Made by a program: the position numbers and the translations under genes. DNA of 56,575 bases, taken from positions 1 to 56,575 of the forward strand of contig CALXUY010000073.1 of the NCBI GenBank assembly GCA_944391805.1. Direction: 5' to 3'. Every line of letters starts with the position of its first letter. The stretch's first letter is position 1. Of the stretch, positions 44,439 through 53,607 are shown piece after piece. The notes under the pieces were generated by a model, which was not told the DNA's origin, did not search any database, and saw only the letters and a program-made list of their open reading frames with translations. This stretch comes from an uncultured Clostridia bacterium. Lineage in GTDB: Bacteria; Bacillota; Clostridia; Oscillospirales; CAG-272.

Positions 44439-46022
44439 ATGAATAGGAAAAAACACATTGGCTCGGGAGTCTGGCGAGTGACAATCGGGTTTATGGCCGT
44501 TCTTCTGACGCTTTCTGCATTTTCCGCCTGTAAAAAGGAAAACCCGACGGGAACCGGGGATGAGACGTCGCCGGCCACCGGTCCGAGCGGCTCGCAGGAA
44601 ACCACCGGCGAATCCAGCATTTACGACATTCCGGATCAGGTCGGAGAACAGGATTTTGGCGGGGAGGTGATCCGTATTGCCTCCACCAACCGGGAGTGGT
44701 ATGCCGACGAGGTGGTTGTTCCGCGTATGACCGGCGATGTGATTGACGACGCGGTGTTCAAGCGGAACAAGCGGGTGGAGGAACGCCTGAAGGTCAGCAT
44801 CACCAACATTCCCATGGGCAGCGGGTCGGCGCCGCAGTATGCCGTTCCGGACGCCATCCGCAACGACCGTCAGGCCAACATGAGCAGCTTTGACATCGCG
44901 TGGAACCCGGTCTATTCCACGATCATGTATACATCGGAGGGACTGCTGACCGATTTGCTGACGGTTCCCAATCTCAATCTGAGCGCCGGCTATTGGTCCC
45001 AGTTGTTTAACGAGACTGCGTCGATCGGAAACGCGCAGTACATGGCCGCAGGCCCCATCTCGCTGTCCTATTATCGCTATGTTTTTGTCACCTATGTCAA
45101 CAAAAACCTGCTCAACTCGCACGACGATGCCCCCGATCTGATGGAGGTGGTGCGGGACGGGGATTGGACGCTGGATTATCAGTACGAGCTGGCCTCCCAG
45201 TACTACCGCGACGTGGACGGCATCGACCACAACGAGCAGGATGTCTACGGCTTTGTCTCCAGTGCCTATCTCAATGTGGACCCCTATTGGTCCTCATGCG
45301 AAATCAATATACTCACAAAAACCAGTGACAATTTTTATGAGTACAATCTTTCCAAGGAACGTCTGATCAACGCGGTGGACAAAATTCTCCGGCTGTATTA
45401 CAACTGCGACGGAACCTATCTCTACACGCCGGATTTTGCGGATGAGAGCGGGAACGGAGAGCAGAATCAGATTGCCGAAAAGTTCGCCTCCCAGACCGCG
45501 CTCATGGCCACTTTGCGTCTGCTGCATGTGGAGGACGAATCGGTGCGGAACATGACCGACAAGTATATGATCCTGCCGATTGCCAAGCTGGACGCTTCGC
45601 AAACCGAATACTATGCCTACCAACACGATTCCTTTACGGGGGTTGCCATTCCCAGCACCGTGTCCGCCGACAAGCACGCGATGCTCGGGGCAGTGCTGGA
45701 GGTGATGGCCTCCGAGAGCTACCGCACGGTGACGCCCGCCTACTATGAAACCGCGCTCAAGGAGCGCTATATGGATGATCCCGACTCCTGGGAAATGCTG
45801 GATATGATTACGGGGAACATCAAAATGGACGCCGGCGTGCTTTATACCAAGGTGCTGGACAGTGTGCATCAAAAGCTGCGTACCATCATCAACAATGACA
45901 AACAGAACCTTGTTGCCTCCCGGTACAGCGAACAGGTGGCCGAGCAGATCCGCGGACTGCTCGACGAGATGCAGGACAAGATCAAAGCTCTTCAGGGAAA
46001 TCCGGCGGAAACAGCCGCCTGA
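44439..46022 (+). CDS. Extracellular solute-binding-type lipoprotein (cassette B)
   Basis: A 527-residue lipoprotein with lipobox AFSAC (Cys at about residue 31), a Gly/Thr/Ser linker and a solute-binding-type domain. GGLLTDLL-like and YMILPIAKLDASQTEYYAY segments align with those of the other three homologues in the window. The start at 44439 follows AGGAGGG. No transporter subunits lie nearby. It heads a transcription unit running to 52201. Confidence 0.82.
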   Translation: MNRKKHIGSGVWRVTIGFMAVLLTLSAFSACKKENPTGTGDETSPATGPSGSQETTGESSIYDIPDQVGEQDFGGEVIRIASTNREWYADEVVVPRMTGDVIDDAVFKRNKRVEERLKVSITNIPMGSGSAPQYAVPDAIRNDRQANMSSFDIAWNPVYSTIMYTSEGLLTDLLTVPNLNLSAGYWSQLFNETASIGNAQYMAAGPISLSYYRYVFVTYVNKNLLNSHDDAPDLMEVVRDGDWTLDYQYELASQYYRDVDGIDHNEQDVYGFVSSAYLNVDPYWSSCEINILTKTSDNFYEYNLSKERLINAVDKILRLYYNCDGTYLYTPDFADESGNGEQNQIAEKFASQTALMATLRLLHVEDESVRNMTDKYMILPIAKLDASQTEYYAYQHDSFTGVAIPSTVSADKHAMLGAVLEVMASESYRTVTPAYYETALKERYMDDPDSWEMLDMITGNIKMDAGVLYTKVLDSVHQKLRTIINNDKQNLVASRYSEQVAEQIRGLLDEMQDKIKALQGNPAETAA

Positions 46023-46052
46023 AATTTCAAATAAACGGAAAAGGAGAACATC

Positions 46053-48680
46053 ATGAAATCACGAAAGCGTCTGTGCCTCTTTCTGCTGGCCGCGGCAATG
46101 CTGTTCGCGGCGATTCCGACCGGGGTGCTTGCGGACGGGGGCGCATCCCCCGCTGCAACCGCTTCCTCTGACCGCGAGGGATGGATTGCGGTCTCCACGC
46201 CGGAGGAGTTCCTCGCAATGGAGTCGGGCGGCGCGTATTACCTGACGCAGGACATCGACTTTGGCGGACGCACCGTCCCATATTTGGTGGAGGTTTTTAC
46301 CGGTATGCTGGACGGTTGCGGCTATGCGCTGAAGAATTTTACACTGACCGGAGAGGACGCTTCGGCCGAGCGCATGGGGGTGTTTGCCAAAATCTGTGAG
46401 AGCGGCTACACCTCTGTGATCAATCTTGTCATCGGCACCCCCGAGGCGCCGGTGCAAATGGTCAACTGCTACGCTGCCGGTACCACCTGCTACGATGGCT
46501 TTCTGGCCGGGCAGATGATGACCGACAGCAACATCGGGGTGTTTGACAACATCACCGTATATGGGGAATATATCAATCAAAGCGACAAAAAATACTTTGC
46601 GGGCGGCATATTCGGTTATGCGAAAAAATTTGTCATGACCGACTGTACCGTTTACGGCAGCCTGACCGATGCGGTGGAATCCTCCGCCGAAAAGAACCTC
46701 GGCGGGTTGATCGGTCTGGTCAATGCTCAGATGAACCGCCAGAATGTCATGACAGGCTGCGTCAATCACGCCGATATATCGGCTGTGGGGAGCGGCAGCG
46801 TCCGCGCCGGCGGGCTGGTAGCGTTCTCCGGCTCTCCGCTGAAGATGGAGGACTGCCTCAATACCGGCAGCATCAGCGGAACCGGGTATGCGGGCGGCTT
46901 GGTCGGAGACCGCTACGCCTCCGACCTGTACATCAAAAACAGCGGCTCCACCGGCACGGCGGCAGGAGCCAACTCCGGGCGGCTGCTCGGCGGAACGGAG
47001 AAAGCCGGCGACCGCTATCTGTACATTGTCGGCTGCGGGGAGGATGACACCGAGGTGACCGAGGTTTCCACACTGGAGGATCTGCAGGGCATGACCGCCG
47101 CGGGTGGGGTCTGGCGGCTGACAAACGACCTCGACCTGCAGGGGCAGAGCTTTGAAAACTTTGTCTTCTCGGGTGCCGACGGCTTCCGCGGTGTGTTCGA
47201 CGGCAACGGCTATGCCGTTTACAATTTCACCATCAACGGCGGCTCGTCCAGCGATGCGGGCTTCTTCAATTTTCTGTCCAAGGATAAGGATACGCTCATC
47301 ACCAACCTGTCGCTGGGCAAAAGCAACGCCCCGGTCACGCTGACCACCGCGGCCACGGGGAGCACTGCAAAGAACATCGGTGTGCTGGCGGGTTACTGCC
47401 ATAACAATTCCACCTACAGCACACTGATCGACAATGTGCAGATCTGGGCGGAGGTCACGCACACCGGGGGCAAGGCGAACATCGGGGGCTTTCTGGGCAC
47501 CTCCCGCCGCTGTGCCATTCTGGAGAGCTCCTTCGCGGGCAGCATCGGCGGGAATCTCAGCAATCTGGGCAGCAACTGGCTCAACGTGGGCGGCTTTGTG
47601 GCCGACGTGGAGGCTGACCAGACCCTGTTCTACCGCTGCGTCAACTATGCGGATGTTTCCATTTCCACCACCGCGGGCAGCGACGTCCGCACCGCGGGCT
47701 TTGTGGCCTACGCCACCAAAAACAACGAGTTTGTGGATTGCGCCAACTTCGGCAGCATCCGCACATCGGGCGGAAATGCTCCGGTGGCCGCGGGCTTCCA
47801 GGGCAACAACAACGGAACGTCGAAGGTACTGGTGTATGGATGTACCAACTTCGGGGACATTGCGTCCGACCGGTATGCCTCGGGCTTCTTCTCCTGGGCG
47901 AAAAACCCCGCGGTGATGATGGACGCGGTCAACCTCGGCAATGTGAGCGGAGAAGCCGGCGCGGACGCCTTCTATAACGACAACACCGAGGACGGCTACA
48001 CCGTATCCAAGCTCTTTTGTACCGATGCGGAAAACGACCTGAATTTCGCAATGCTCCCCGGCGCTTCGGTGCGCCTCAACACCCCCGCCGGCCTGCGGTT
48101 TGCCGCACAGATGAACACCGAGGGGCTGTATTATGAGCGCTTGCTGCGCTACACCGGGGTGTCCTATGGCGTGCTCATCGCTCCCACCGTGTATGTCACC
48201 AACGCGGGCACCTTTACACGCGAGGCTCTGGATGCCTATGCCTCCGGTACGCTGGGCTACACCGGAGAGCAGCGCGCCTATGTGGAGGTCGAAAGCACCG
48301 GCGCGTGGTTCGGCGGAGCAGCGGGCAGCGTGGCCGGCTCGCTGGTCAACATCTGGGCGGAGCACTACGGCAGCAGCTTCTCGGGCGTGGGATATATCGA
48401 CCTGACCGTTGGCGGTGAGACGGTGCGCACGGTTTATGCGGCCGACGCGCAGGCGCGGTGCGTGAAGGACGTGGCCGCGGCTGCCCTTGACGACGTGCTG
48501 TATGCCGATGCCGACGGAACGCTCTACCATGCCGACGGCAGCGTGTATTCCGGTGCCGACGAGAACTATGTTCACGTTGTGGAAAGCGGCCTGACGCTGG
48601 AAGGCGTGGCAGGCGAGGTCAGCAAGGTCAGTCCTTACACTGCGGCCCAGCGTGAGGTGCTGCAGATTTTTGCGGAATGA
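46053..48680 (+). CDS. Secreted GLUG-type beta-helix repeat protein
   Basis: The 875-residue exported protein has a signal peptide (about residues 1-27, VLADGG). A repetitive region follows with many GGLIGL, GGLVAFSG, GGLVGDRY, GGFLGT and AGFVAYATKNNEFVDCANFGSI units, the GLUG-motif style of right-handed beta-helix found in adhesins and glycan-binding proteins. A later domain at about 670-870 (GASVRLNTPAGLRFAAQMN) is a conserved unknown domain often found on clostridial surface proteins. No membrane anchor is seen. AAAGGAG precedes the ATG. Adhesion or glycan capture is inferred. Confidence 0.82.
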   Translation: MKSRKRLCLFLLAAAMLFAAIPTGVLADGGASPAATASSDREGWIAVSTPEEFLAMESGGAYYLTQDIDFGGRTVPYLVEVFTGMLDGCGYALKNFTLTGEDASAERMGVFAKICESGYTSVINLVIGTPEAPVQMVNCYAAGTTCYDGFLAGQMMTDSNIGVFDNITVYGEYINQSDKKYFAGGIFGYAKKFVMTDCTVYGSLTDAVESSAEKNLGGLIGLVNAQMNRQNVMTGCVNHADISAVGSGSVRAGGLVAFSGSPLKMEDCLNTGSISGTGYAGGLVGDRYASDLYIKNSGSTGTAAGANSGRLLGGTEKAGDRYLYIVGCGEDDTEVTEVSTLEDLQGMTAAGGVWRLTNDLDLQGQSFENFVFSGADGFRGVFDGNGYAVYNFTINGGSSSDAGFFNFLSKDKDTLITNLSLGKSNAPVTLTTAATGSTAKNIGVLAGYCHNNSTYSTLIDNVQIWAEVTHTGGKANIGGFLGTSRRCAILESSFAGSIGGNLSNLGSNWLNVGGFVADVEADQTLFYRCVNYADVSISTTAGSDVRTAGFVAYATKNNEFVDCANFGSIRTSGGNAPVAAGFQGNNNGTSKVLVYGCTNFGDIASDRYASGFFSWAKNPAVMMDAVNLGNVSGEAGADAFYNDNTEDGYTVSKLFCTDAENDLNFAMLPGASVRLNTPAGLRFAAQMNTEGLYYERLLRYTGVSYGVLIAPTVYVTNAGTFTREALDAYASGTLGYTGEQRAYVEVESTGAWFGGAAGSVAGSLVNIWAEHYGSSFSGVGYIDLTVGGETVRTVYAADAQARCVKDVAAAALDDVLYADADGTLYHADGSVYSGADENYVHVVESGLTLEGVAGEVSKVSPYTAAQREVLQIFAE

Positions 48681-48693
48681 GGAGGAAATCAAC

Positions 48694-48810
48694 ATGAAAG
48701 CATATGAAACTCCCCTGTTCGAGCCGATGCGGACGGCCGCCGAGGATGTTCTGACAACCTCCGGCGATCCGTATGCCTCCGAGCCGGAATACTGGATGTT
48801 CAACGAATAA
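48694..48810 (+). CDS. 38-residue acidic peptide of unknown function
   Basis: A GGAGGAA site lies 7 bp before an ATG that opens a short frame: it starts MKAYETPLFEPMRTAAEDV, continues LTTSGDPYASEP and ends EYWMFNE. It is acidic, with no signal peptide. Similar short proteins of the pattern K-x-YE-x-P-x-x-E...EDV-x-TSG are remembered from gut Clostridia, without known function. Its place between two exported-protein genes, strong ribosome binding site and a following stem-loop suggest a real, well-translated gene. It could be a precursor peptide or a small regulator. Confidence 0.7.
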   Translation: MKAYETPLFEPMRTAAEDVLTTSGDPYASEPEYWMFNE

Positions 48811-48812
48811 AC

Positions 48813-48865
48813 CCGCCGCCGATGGACCGGCAGGAGCATATGCCCCTGTCGGTTCCGGGCGGCGG
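48813..48865 (+). other. Long intercistronic hairpin after the small peptide gene
   Basis: CCGCCGCC...GGACCGGCAGG pairs with CCTGTCGGTTCC...GGCGGCGG around a GCATATGC-containing loop. No T-run follows. It probably stabilises or separates the upstream and downstream parts of the message. Confidence 0.6.
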
Positions 48866-48888
48866 ATGTCTGTGGAAGGAGGAACTTC

Positions 48889-51003
48889 ATGAAACCAATG
48901 AAAATCCGTGCGGTACTGGCGCTCTGTCTCTGTGCGGTCATGATATTTGCCGCCTGTCGGAAGAATGAGCCGGAGGAGCCGCCTGCCTCCGGGCCGGTCG
49001 AACCGATTTCTCTTTCGGGGTACGGGCTGATCCGCCCGCAGAATACCTCGGACAGCGTGACCGCCAGCGCCTCCGACCTGTATGAGGCTTTGCTGGAAGC
49101 GGTTGGGGGAGACCCGGATTTTTCCACCGACTATCTGGAGGCCGGCGCGCAGCCGGATGCTTCGACCAAGGAGATTCTGGTGGGGCACACCAACCGTTCC
49201 GAGACCGCGCAGGTGCTCGGCGAGCTGCAGCCCGGCGAATATGCCGCGGCGGTGGTGGGGAACAAGCTGGTGCTGGTCGGGTATACCGAGAGCTTTACCC
49301 CCATGGCAGTGGAATATTTTCTCTCGGCCTATCTTGGCGAGGGTGCGGACGGCAGCATTCCGGGCGACCTGTTTTACCGGGGGCAGGCCGACAGCGTCAC
49401 GCTGGTCAGTGCCGGCGTGCCGCAGTACACGCTGGTGCGGGCGCAGTATGCCACCGACACGGCGATGGACTGCATGTACCAGATTGCCGATCAGATCGAG
49501 CAATCGGGCAGCGAGCCTGTAACCGTGAAAACCGACAGCGCCGGGAACGACCCCAACGCCTCCGAAATTCTGGTCGGGCACACCAACTACGAGGAGTTCA
49601 ACCAGCTCAAGGAATCCTGCCCGCCCGATGCCTACGGTGTGTATTACGTGGGCAATAAAATCATTCTGTTCGGCTGGACCGATGAGGATCTGCTGTTGGC
49701 AACCGAGCGGTTTCTGGATAATCTCAAATATGCCTCCCATACCGATGCGCAGGGGGAGGTCAGTCTCTGCTACCCACGCGAAAATCTGGTGGAAAGCAAC
49801 AATGCAGGGTACTATATGGACGTACCGGCCAGCGCCGGCGGCGATTATTACGACGGGGTGTTCAACTGCTCGGACGGCGCGATGCAACTCTGGTGGCAGA
49901 ACGCGGACGAGGGCATTTTCGAGGCATACGGACAGGAGCTGGAGGCCATGGGCTACACCGTGTGGCAGCAAAATGCCGGCAGCTCGGTGCTCTCCGCCAC
50001 CTACCGGCTGGAGAACACGCAGGTGCACATCTACTACCTCAAAAATCTCTCGGAGTTCCGGGTCAGCACACAGCAAAATGCGGTGTTTCCGGTTTTTCCG
50101 GAGTCATATGAAAAGATCTGTGACGTCAGCGTGACACAGCTCGGGCTGGATTACACCGTTTCCGGGAGCGTTGGCGGTATGGGCTACGTCATTCTGCTGG
50201 AGGACGGTAGCTTTGCCGTGATCGACGGGGGCTACGGCGGGAGCGACACGCAGATCCTGTGGGATACGCTGAACGCGCTGAAGCCTGCCAGTGTGGAGGA
50301 GCTTGTGATCCGCGCATGGTTCCTCACGCATGGGCACAACGATCACTACGGAACCCTGCGGGATTTCATCAGCTCCTATTCGGAGCAGGTGACTGTTTCG
50401 TATCTGATTGGCAACGATCCCTCCGACTTCCTGTATTCTATGAGCGATCAGCCGAAGCGCTCCTTTTCCTTCGGCAGCGTAAACGGGAAGTTTGGCGGCT
50501 GTTCGTATGTCAAGGCGCATACCGGGCAGAGCTTTGCGCTGCCGGGTGTGACCTTCAGCATCCTTTACACACAGGAGGACACCAGCACCTCCGATCCGTT
50601 TGAAAAATTCAACAGCCTGAGTATGGTGTTTGACGCGGTTACCAACGGGGAACGCTACATCTGGTTCGGAGACGTTGAGCGCGAGGCGGCAATGCGCATC
50701 AAATCGATGTATTATGAGGATCTCAAATGCGATGTGATGCAGGTTGCGCATCACGGCGTCAACGGCGGCTCGCTTGACCTCTATCGGCTCTGTTCGCCCA
50801 AGGTCGCCTTCTGGCCGGCAGAGCAGGGGCTCTGTGAATCCTACGCGGCGATTGAACAGAACAAATATATTTTGGAAACCTGCGAGCGGGTGTTTTTCGC
50901 CTATGAGGGCACGCAAACCGTCTCCTATGCCACAATCCCGGATTTTGGTGAGCTTGAGGGAGGGGGAGAGCAGGAAAACGACCCCTACAGCAAATTTTAC
51001 TGA
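48889..51003 (+). CDS. Lipoprotein: two GH20b-like modules plus metallo-beta-lactamase domain
   Basis: A 704-residue lipoprotein (lipobox IFAAC, Cys about 23). Two tandem modules (about 40-165 and 180-290) each carry EILVGHTN and a later VGNKxxLxG strand, as in the lipoprotein at 12125. A linking domain (about 310-410) precedes a metallo-beta-lactamase-fold domain at about 425-690: IDGGYGG, the metal-binding THGHNDHYG (about 480), and AHHGVNGG (about 620). Metal ligands are present, so a hydrolytic activity outside the membrane is likely. The substrate is unknown; ComEC-like or phosphodiester targets are possible. Confidence 0.85.
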   Translation: MKPMKIRAVLALCLCAVMIFAACRKNEPEEPPASGPVEPISLSGYGLIRPQNTSDSVTASASDLYEALLEAVGGDPDFSTDYLEAGAQPDASTKEILVGHTNRSETAQVLGELQPGEYAAAVVGNKLVLVGYTESFTPMAVEYFLSAYLGEGADGSIPGDLFYRGQADSVTLVSAGVPQYTLVRAQYATDTAMDCMYQIADQIEQSGSEPVTVKTDSAGNDPNASEILVGHTNYEEFNQLKESCPPDAYGVYYVGNKIILFGWTDEDLLLATERFLDNLKYASHTDAQGEVSLCYPRENLVESNNAGYYMDVPASAGGDYYDGVFNCSDGAMQLWWQNADEGIFEAYGQELEAMGYTVWQQNAGSSVLSATYRLENTQVHIYYLKNLSEFRVSTQQNAVFPVFPESYEKICDVSVTQLGLDYTVSGSVGGMGYVILLEDGSFAVIDGGYGGSDTQILWDTLNALKPASVEELVIRAWFLTHGHNDHYGTLRDFISSYSEQVTVSYLIGNDPSDFLYSMSDQPKRSFSFGSVNGKFGGCSYVKAHTGQSFALPGVTFSILYTQEDTSTSDPFEKFNSLSMVFDAVTNGERYIWFGDVEREAAMRIKSMYYEDLKCDVMQVAHHGVNGGSLDLYRLCSPKVAFWPAEQGLCESYAAIEQNKYILETCERVFFAYEGTQTVSYATIPDFGELEGGGEQENDPYSKFY

Positions 51004-51019
51004 TGAATGAGATTTTAAA

Positions 51020-52201
51020 ATGAAACAATGGATGAATGAAATCGACGCTGTGGAGCGCGACGTCACACGCCGCCGGCAGGAACGGGAGCCACACCTGTTT
51101 GACTGCGGAGACAGTACCTATCTGCGCATCTTTCCGGATTCGGACCCGGCGGATTACATGGAGGCCGCGGAAGCAATCCGTGCCCGGTTCCCGGGAGCGG
51201 CTGTTCGGGAATGGGAGATCCGCGGCAACCGGTTCCTGTGCGCGGAGCGGGAGAGCGGCTACCTGTATGTCATCTGCATCCCCTGCCGGCGGGAGCTGCG
51301 CCTGCTGTATGCGGCTGAAGGGAAGCCGATCCCCGAGCAGCTCGGGGATCGGCCGGCATATGCGGGTGAGCGGCGGGTGACGCAGCTCAGCCCGGATGCC
51401 GCGGCGCAGAATTTTGGAATGTGCTATGTACTGTCGCTCGGGGAAGGGCATTTCCTGCTTTACGACGGACTGGGCAGTGCCGGACAGGATGAGGAAAAGC
51501 TCTGGCAGGTGCTGCTTCGGGATACCCCGGACGGACAGAAGCCGGTGATTGACGCGTGGATTCTCACGCACCCGCACTATGACCATATCGCCGGTGTGCA
51601 CAAATTTGCGCTGCGTTACGCCGAAGAGGTACAGGTGCGCAACCTGATCATGAACATGGCCGATCCGCGCAGCTTCCCGATTCGGCTGTGGCGGGAGGTG
51701 GCGGATTGCTATGCGTGCTGGCTGCCAGGAATCCGCCGCGCTTTCCCGGATGCGGCGGTATGGAAGGCGCACACCGGCCAGCGCTTTGCGGTGGGGCCGG
51801 CCGAGGTCGAGGTGCTGCTCACACAGGAGGAGGTTTATCCGGGTGAACTGATTGTCAATGACACCTCGCTGGTCACGCGCGTGTTTCTCAACGGAAAGAG
51901 GCTCTTCTTCCCGGCGGATATTTCGGGGGAATCCGAATGCCGCCTGCTGCACGATATGTACGGCGAATATCTGCGCAGTGAATATTATCAGATCGCGCAT
52001 CATGCATGGGATACCGAGGCGCTGTTGTTCTATGCGGACGTAGACCCTCAAACGCTGTTCTGGCCGCTGCGTCTGAAGGATTGGGAGCCATCCAACCGCA
52101 TGTGGACTTTTCCTGCTACCAAGGTGATGAAACAGGAAATGGAGGAGAAGCGGCGGGAGTTTCTGATTGCACAGGGCGAAAATATTACGGTTACGCTTTG
52201 A
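51020..52201 (+). CDS. Metallo-beta-lactamase-fold hydrolase, cytosolic form
   Basis: The 393-residue protein lacks a signal peptide. It starts with the same linking domain found before the hydrolase domain of the preceding lipoprotein (about residues 25-100), then a metallo-beta-lactamase fold with LLYDGLG, LTHPHYDHIAG (about residue 182) and IAHHAWD (about 323). KAHTGQRF and LLTQEE match KAHTGQSF and LYTQED of the lipoprotein, showing recent common origin. It starts 16 bp after that gene and is followed by a terminator. Confidence 0.87.
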   Translation: MKQWMNEIDAVERDVTRRRQEREPHLFDCGDSTYLRIFPDSDPADYMEAAEAIRARFPGAAVREWEIRGNRFLCAERESGYLYVICIPCRRELRLLYAAEGKPIPEQLGDRPAYAGERRVTQLSPDAAAQNFGMCYVLSLGEGHFLLYDGLGSAGQDEEKLWQVLLRDTPDGQKPVIDAWILTHPHYDHIAGVHKFALRYAEEVQVRNLIMNMADPRSFPIRLWREVADCYACWLPGIRRAFPDAAVWKAHTGQRFAVGPAEVEVLLTQEEVYPGELIVNDTSLVTRVFLNGKRLFFPADISGESECRLLHDMYGEYLRSEYYQIAHHAWDTEALLFYADVDPQTLFWPLRLKDWEPSNRMWTFPATKVMKQEMEEKRREFLIAQGENITVTL

Positions 52202-52344
52202 GCATCATCTTCTGTGGCCTGCTTCTTTTGATGAGGCACATCGCTGATCCGATCAGATCATCCGCAGCCGGTAAAAATCGAGGGTAGATCCGCAGCCTGC
52301 AATCAAAGCAATCACAATCATTTTTCAAATAGCCTTTGTTCGAG

Positions 52345-52396
52345 AGGGCTGTGTCAAACACGGTTTCAGGAATTGTTTGGCGCAGCCCTTTTTGTG
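52345..52396 (+). terminator. Terminator of cassette B
   Basis: AGGGCTGTGTCAAAC pairs imperfectly with GTTTGGCGCAGCCCT, followed by TTTTTG. The gap 52202-52344 shows no gene. Confidence 0.82.
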
Positions 52397-52447
52397 TTAT
52401 ATGTGCGTGTTGGAGCAGATATTCCGAAGAATTTTGTCATTTTATCG

Positions 52448-52476
52448 TTGCATATTTTAACAATCCATGTTATAAT
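52448..52476 (+). promoter_or_regulatory. Promoter of the leucine-rich-repeat lipoprotein gene
   Basis: TTGCAT at 52448-52453 and TATAAT at 52471-52476 with a 17-bp spacer. Confidence 0.78.
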
Positions 52477-52514
52477 AGGATTACAACAAATGCAAAAGGG
52501 AAGGTGATGCAGAC

Positions 52515-53564
52515 ATGAAAAAAACGATTGCAATGATATGTATATGTGGATCATTGCTATGTTCATTTGTTTCCTGCAAACAGGAGCCAGTGGATAATCC
52601 AACAGAAACACCCACCGGTACATCACAGCAGGGTGAGTCGGAAACGATAGAAGCCAATCCCGTGTCGGATTTTGAATATATTGTAAATGATAGCAATACC
52701 GGAATTTTTATAACAAAGTATGTTGGTGATTCTGAACACGTTGTCATTCCTGCGCAAATCAACAATCTCCCGGTTCTTACGATTCAGTACAGCACGGATT
52801 CAGAAACACAAAAAATTGTGGGGGCGTTTGAAAATTCCCATATCAGATCGGTGTGCCTACCGGATTCTGTGCGGGTTATTTTTCATTCTGCCTTTCAGGA
52901 CTGCTCGGATTTGACTCAGGTCCTCTTCGGTCCAAATTTCGGGTTGGAGCACATTTCCGGTGGGTTTGAAAACTGTACTTCACTTGAAAGCATAGATCTT
53001 TCCACCACCAAGCTCAAGCAGATTGATAGCGGTGCATTCTCGGGATGCACAAGCCTCAAGGAGGTCAAATTTCCGGATACACTCTTAAAAATCGGTGAGA
53101 AGGCATTTTATCAATGCACATCCTTGTTGGAAGTACATCTTCCAATCAATCTTTCGGAAATTGAGAGTGAAGCATTTGGGGAGTGCACTTCCTTAAAACG
53201 TGTTGTAATTCCTCCTCAATTGGATCTGACTGCATTTGATAGCGCCAGATTTTATCATAATTTCTCATTGAAACAGATCGTATTTGAAGAAGGACGCGAA
53301 GCAATTGATGGATATGCTTTTTTCGGGATTGATTCTGACTTGGAAATCATTGTTCCGAAAAGCGTCAAACAATTTTCTCCTATGCCGTTTATCGTTGATT
53401 CATCGTTGCCTATCCATATCAAAATCACATTTTTAGGCAATTGCCCCGAAATTATAAATGAGAACGATTATTTCGGTATCCCCACAATTTATTATGATCC
53501 GGACACCAAAGGATGGGATGCGTTTGCGTGGAAAGATAAATATCAGATGGAGCCTATACAATAA
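52515..53564 (+). CDS. BspA-type leucine-rich-repeat lipoprotein
   Basis: A 349-residue lipoprotein with lipobox FVSC (Cys about 19). After a polar linker it carries five or six repeats of about 23 residues of the BspA/TpLRR kind: AFQDCSDLTQVLF, GFENCTSLESIDL, AFSGCTSLKEVKFP, AFYQCTSLLEVHLP and AFGECTSLKRVVIP. Such surface repeats bind proteins or other cells. The DNA is AT-rich relative to most of the window. GGGAAGGTGATG precedes the ATG. Confidence 0.9.
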   Translation: MKKTIAMICICGSLLCSFVSCKQEPVDNPTETPTGTSQQGESETIEANPVSDFEYIVNDSNTGIFITKYVGDSEHVVIPAQINNLPVLTIQYSTDSETQKIVGAFENSHIRSVCLPDSVRVIFHSAFQDCSDLTQVLFGPNFGLEHISGGFENCTSLESIDLSTTKLKQIDSGAFSGCTSLKEVKFPDTLLKIGEKAFYQCTSLLEVHLPINLSEIESEAFGECTSLKRVVIPPQLDLTAFDSARFYHNFSLKQIVFEEGREAIDGYAFFGIDSDLEIIVPKSVKQFSPMPFIVDSSLPIHIKITFLGNCPEIINENDYFGIPTIYYDPDTKGWDAFAWKDKYQMEPIQ

Positions 53565-53607
53565 AAGATAAGATTACAACAAATTCAAAGGGGAAGGTGA
53601 TAAAGAT

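Noticed and set aside
48694..48810. Classical lanthipeptide or lasso precursor
   Set aside because: The peptide has no Cys, no leader cleavage motif and no maturation enzyme in the window, so a RiPP call is not supported.
46059..49127. Very long open frame on the minus strand opposite the GLUG protein gene
   Set aside because: It mirrors a high-GC coding region with strong third-position bias; the plus strand has signal peptides, motifs and ribosome binding sites, the minus frame has none and is rich in His/Arg/Gly.
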